Below, piece by piece: positions 61,220 through 64,000 of a DNA stretch of 64,000 nt. Made by a program: the position numbers and the translations under genes. Origin of the DNA: Cyanoderma ruficeps (taxonomy: Eukaryota; Chordata; Aves; Passeriformes; Timaliidae); assembly GCA_008694505.1 (NCBI GenBank), contig VZDJ01000623.1:16022988-16086987 (forward strand), in the 5' to 3' direction. Below the pieces are notes generated by a model. It made no database searches, was not told the origin of the DNA, and saw nothing but the letters and a program-made list of their open reading frames with translations. Within the stretch, counting starts at the first letter, position 1. Each line of letters opens with the position of its first letter.

Positions 61220-61313
61220 TTTCTTTACACTGGACAAAATGCTTGCATCCCATATGCAATAGATTTTTCTCTATTGCATATGGGATGCAAGCATTTTGTC
61301 CAGTGTAAAGAAA
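61220..61313. repeat. Perfect 44-bp inverted repeat (hairpin)
   Basis: The left arm 61220-61263 is the exact reverse complement of the right arm 61270-61313, with a 6-base loop (TTTTTC) at 61264-61269. There is no mismatch or bulge in 44 pairs, and the next outward pair (61219 with 61314) is T against T, so the match ends sharply. It is not part of a known repeat that I recognise. RNA from either strand would fold into one long hairpin. Absence of any mismatch points to recent origin or to an artefact. Confidence 0.97.
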
Positions 61314-62424
61314 TAGAGTTGTTCTAGTTTCACTTTTTAGCTGGAAGGGTAACAATAGCATTTACATAAATCTGACTTTTGTCCTTTGCTTTCTATTAGA
61401 ACCTCTATCAATAGATGGTGACATATCAATTTCCCTCCTTTAAGCTGACTTTACACTTTCACAAATGGCTGCACAGCATGTAATTGTGATGAAATAATTC
61501 TCCTGAACTGATTCTGCAGCTTTGCTTGTAACTCTGGAAATTTGAATTTGTTAAATGGACACCCTTGTCCTGCTGAAGGTGGAAAGAAACATAAGGAGAA
61601 GAAAATCAAGGGAGGTTTTTTTACATTAGCTTGCTCTTTGACTTTGAGAGCTTTTGATTCCTCTCCAGCAAACACCTCAGATGTGTCATTCAACTCAGTA
61701 ATCAGACTCCCACCTGTTCATGCAATCGGCAGAGATTTAAGAGCAATCCGGCTCCCAAAAGGGGAAATCCAGGGTAAGATTCAGTTGGCTAAACACAGGG
61801 GTCTAATTACACTACAGATACTCTGTGGCTTATCTGCTATCCAGCTGCCAGTTCAGAAGGAATATGGGTCTTCCAGAAGCCAATGCCATATTTTCTAGGC
61901 TGTTGGACCATCCCAGACACTCTAAAGTGTTTTGGCTGTCTAAGTGTTCTATATTATCTAAAGTTGCTGTTGAGCTCTCTAGATTCCAAGACTGTTCTGA
62001 TATCTCTATTGAAGATAGTGGAAATTTAGGGATATCTTACACATCCTGGCAGCTATGTTTGGATCTCTTTAAAAGTAAGCTGAGTATTGGTCCACATTTC
62101 TCTCTTTTTCAACACAACTGCATTGATGAATACAAGTTCTTCCTCTTGTCAGATGAATATTAAGAGGCTTTTGGGTTTTTTTAATTAGTGTACTAAGTTG
62201 AAATTCTGGATACATATTTAACTGTAGAGAACCAATTGCAAAATAATGTATGAAAAATCAAGGAAAAAATATACTATAAAACCAGAATTCTGCAACTAAG
62301 TTAAGCTTTAAAAGAATTTTTCACTAGAATTTAATTCTTCACTCCCAGCTCTTGGGTGTATACCTATTGAACCTACCCCATTTTTGATTTTCAGCAGACA
62401 ATTTTTGTGCTGTAGGGCCTTAGT
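61314..62424. other. Unrecognised, partly GC-richer sequence
   Basis: The part 61700-62160 is less AT-rich than average and has two long but featureless overlapping frames (61542-61898 and 61825-62163, plus). I recognise no family with confidence. An old bird repeat is possible, and no splice or promoter context supports a gene. Confidence 0.4.
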
Positions 62425-62766
62425 ATGTCATTCAGTTGGAATGTTATGGAAAGAATAAGGATTTTTCATATCATCAGGCAAGAAAGTATTAAATGGAAAA
62501 GAAATAGATTAATACCTAAAGAAATCACTGTCATGCCCAGCTCATGCCAAGGGCATTACAAAACTAGTAAAGGGAACAAATTAGCTGATGAAGCTGCAGA
62601 GACTGGAGCCTGGCAACATCTGAGAGAATGCATGGATGAGGCTCCAGCAACAGACCAAAGCGAATTACCAGATCTATCAGACTACAAACCCCTGCATGTA
62701 TCTGCTCAAAAGAAGAAAAGGAGCACTGGAAAAAGTAGGAAGCAAACCAAGAAAATGATGAAATGA
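62425..62766 (+). pseudogene. Retroviral pol fragment, RNase H end (endogenous retrovirus)
   Basis: A 113-codon frame whose middle (about residues 33-60) follows the C-terminal part of a gammaretrovirus-like RNase H. After a worn H-containing block (CQGHYKTSKG) comes GNKLADEAAETGA, the position of the final catalytic aspartate (LADEAA). The first 30 residues are less clear, and the residues after about 85 are rich in lysine and match nothing I recognise. There is no integrase or complete polymerase around it. The RNase H removes the RNA strand during reverse transcription in intact relatives. This piece is a broken remnant and cannot do that. Confidence 0.6.
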
Positions 62767-62814
62767 AAACAATTGGAGGGAGAGCAGTATTTCCAAATAA
62801 GTTTGTAATTGCTA

Positions 62815-63400
62815 TGTGTTATGGGCAAACTCCGTATACTAATTCGTGCCTGAAATTAAAGTGATATAAAACTGTGGACAATGACTCAAAGAAAGATTCC
62901 GGGAAGGCAAGGGACATCCCACAACAGATAAGCCAGCAGGATAAGAAAATCAGCAAATGAAAAGATGCTGCAACTGAGGAGATGAGCCATCAAGTGGTCC
63001 TAACAACTGGGAACACCTGCCCGATAAGCCTGATGGGATCATTGACGGCTTCTTGGAAATCTCGTCTGTTCATCAATGCCATCCGGAAAACCTATTCAGG
63101 AGACTCAGAATCCCGAAAGAAGATCGATGAATGCCTATACACAGACTGGTGGACAAAGGAACCCTGCCTCAGGGAAATTAAAAAGTATAAATTTGGACTC
63201 TTGGTGGTGGGACTTTGTGAACGGAGGGGGGACTGGTGCGATAGAGAGGCCTCTAGGTCCCACGTTCACCCAGTGTCGATTCCCGGGATCGAACTGACCT
63301 TTTTCGTGGCTGTAATTTTTGTTTGTTTTTTCCATGTTCGCTGTCACGCGAAAAAATAAATTTTATTTTTATTTTTTCCAATTTGGCTGATTAATTTATA
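62815..63400 (+). mobile_element. Probable ERV1-like LTR, CpG-rich
   Basis: About 50 bp after the pol scrap a block opens TGTGTTATGGG. It has a TATAAAA box near 62864, many intact CpGs between 63020 and 63350 (for example GACGGC, CCCGATAAGC, GGTCCCACGTTC, ATTCCCGGGATCG, GTCACGCG), AATAAA at 63355-63360 and a T-rich U5-like end. A purine-rich word GGAGGGAGAG at 62775-62784 lies just upstream, as a polypurine tract should. CpG retention suggests it is the youngest insertion in the window. The 125-codon frame at 62982-63359 lies inside it and is not called as a gene. Both ends are approximate. Confidence 0.55.
63355..63360 (+). terminator. LTR polyadenylation signal AATAAA
   Basis: AATAAA follows GTCACGCGAAA and precedes T-rich sequence with ATTTTATTTTTA, the layout of an LTR R/U5 border. 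Confidence 0.5.
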
Positions 63401-64000
63401 ACACTGTGTCTGGATGGTTTAACGACAAGATCATGGGGACCAGAGGTGATAGCTTATTAGGTACAGAAATTATAGGAAGCACCAAAAAATTACCTGCTGC
63501 AAAAAAGCCACCCATGGCTGCCTGATTAGCTGAATGTTCACAAGTATCAGGCAAAGCTCAGAGTTAGGGGAAGCATCCATGGGTCTACTTCTCTTTCAGT
63601 GCAGCGTTCCTGACAACAAAACTCAAATAGGTGCAGTAGTAAGGGATTTATTGAAAGAAATTACACCTGGATGTGGGGTTCTGTACTGACTTGAACATTT
63701 TACAGCAGTTAAAACCAATCGACTAGTCATGTTGCTAAGAATGTAGAGAAATTTACATCTAGCCCTTAGATTTTCTTGCAAAATTTTGAGTGTTTTCAAC
63801 AATAGCCTGTAGTCTATTTGGTGGACAGGGGACTTGTCCTTGTAGAGATCCCTTCATAGGCTTATTCCTGTTAATCTAATTTGCTGTTTAAGATTGAACT
63901 GAAACATCATTTTTTCCATAATGCTATTTCTCACCTTCAATTTATTGATTTTTTAAAAAATAAAAGGATGTCTAGGTTTAGGAAGACAGGTATCTGCCAG
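63401..64000. other. Unassigned sequence at the right edge
   Basis: No gene is recognised. The first 200 bp could still belong to the retroviral insertion (internal or second-element sequence), but no domain is readable. The window ends in AT-rich unique-looking DNA. Confidence 0.4.

Noticed and set aside
63270..63300. CGATTCCCGGGATCGA resembles a tRNA B-box, so a tRNA-derived SINE was considered
   Set aside because: No A-box, cloverleaf or acceptor stem can be formed around it. The word is nearly palindromic and sits in the LTR-like block before an AATAAA.
62982..63359. 125-codon frame considered as an env remnant
   Set aside because: No transmembrane, cysteine-motif or immunosuppressive-domain-like pattern was seen. 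The region is better read as LTR.
1..64000. CRISPR arrays, prokaryotic operons, tRNA and rRNA genes
   Set aside because: No regular spacer-repeat pattern, no tightly packed ORFs and no cloverleaf or rRNA core sequences were seen. The repeat content is that of a bird genome.

Overview
The window looks like vertebrate nuclear DNA, almost certainly from a bird. It is AT-rich and holds many decayed chicken-repeat-1 (CR1) LINE pieces, several of which end in the typical ATTCTATG-like tail. It also holds long terminal repeats (LTRs) of bird endogenous retroviruses, and no mammalian-type Alu or L1 sequence was seen. The LTR types recall songbirds, but that is recognition from memory, not a search. 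There are no operons, Shine-Dalgarno sites or dense ORFs. The open frames are short, overlap on both strands and mostly fall inside repeats, so I call no functional protein-coding gene. The best reading is intergenic or deep intronic sequence of a gene-poor region in a draft assembly, with N runs at 24860-24862, 39804-39878 and 49101.

Layout. 0-10 kb: unique AT-rich DNA, a 454-bp LTR (2096-2549) with a short GC-rich leader, and CR1 3' ends at about 4900 (+) and 8387 (-). 10-20 kb: mostly unique sequence with one ERVL-like LTR (14924-15510). 20-33 kb: the most repeat-rich part, with a CR1 copy that has lost its reverse transcriptase (about 20003-20985), a CR1 tail (24412), a probable LTR (25500-25741), a pyrimidine-rich GC island (26990-27690), a CR1/LTR cluster (27860-28660), and CR1 pieces near 29120, 30765 and 32335. 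33-46 kb: mostly unique AT-rich DNA with simple repeats and a repeat-bearing LTR (38372-39108). 46-53 kb: a CR1 tail (46970) and the longest CR1 relic (about 51000-52830), which carries parts of the ORF1 esterase, endonuclease and reverse transcriptase and then meets an inverted CR1 piece. 53-64 kb: unique DNA, a CpG-rich probable LTR (58180-58800), a perfect 44-bp inverted repeat (61220-61313), and a retroviral pol RNase H scrap beside a CpG-rich LTR (62425-63400).

The genes do not work together in any pathway here. The content is a layered record of retrotransposition on a background that may include regulatory DNA. The most unusual single object is the perfect hairpin at 61220-61313. The CR1 inversion junction at 52831 and the young-looking retroviral remnant at the right end come next. 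Several unique stretches have the ATTA-rich texture often seen in conserved non-coding elements and are listed as candidates only.
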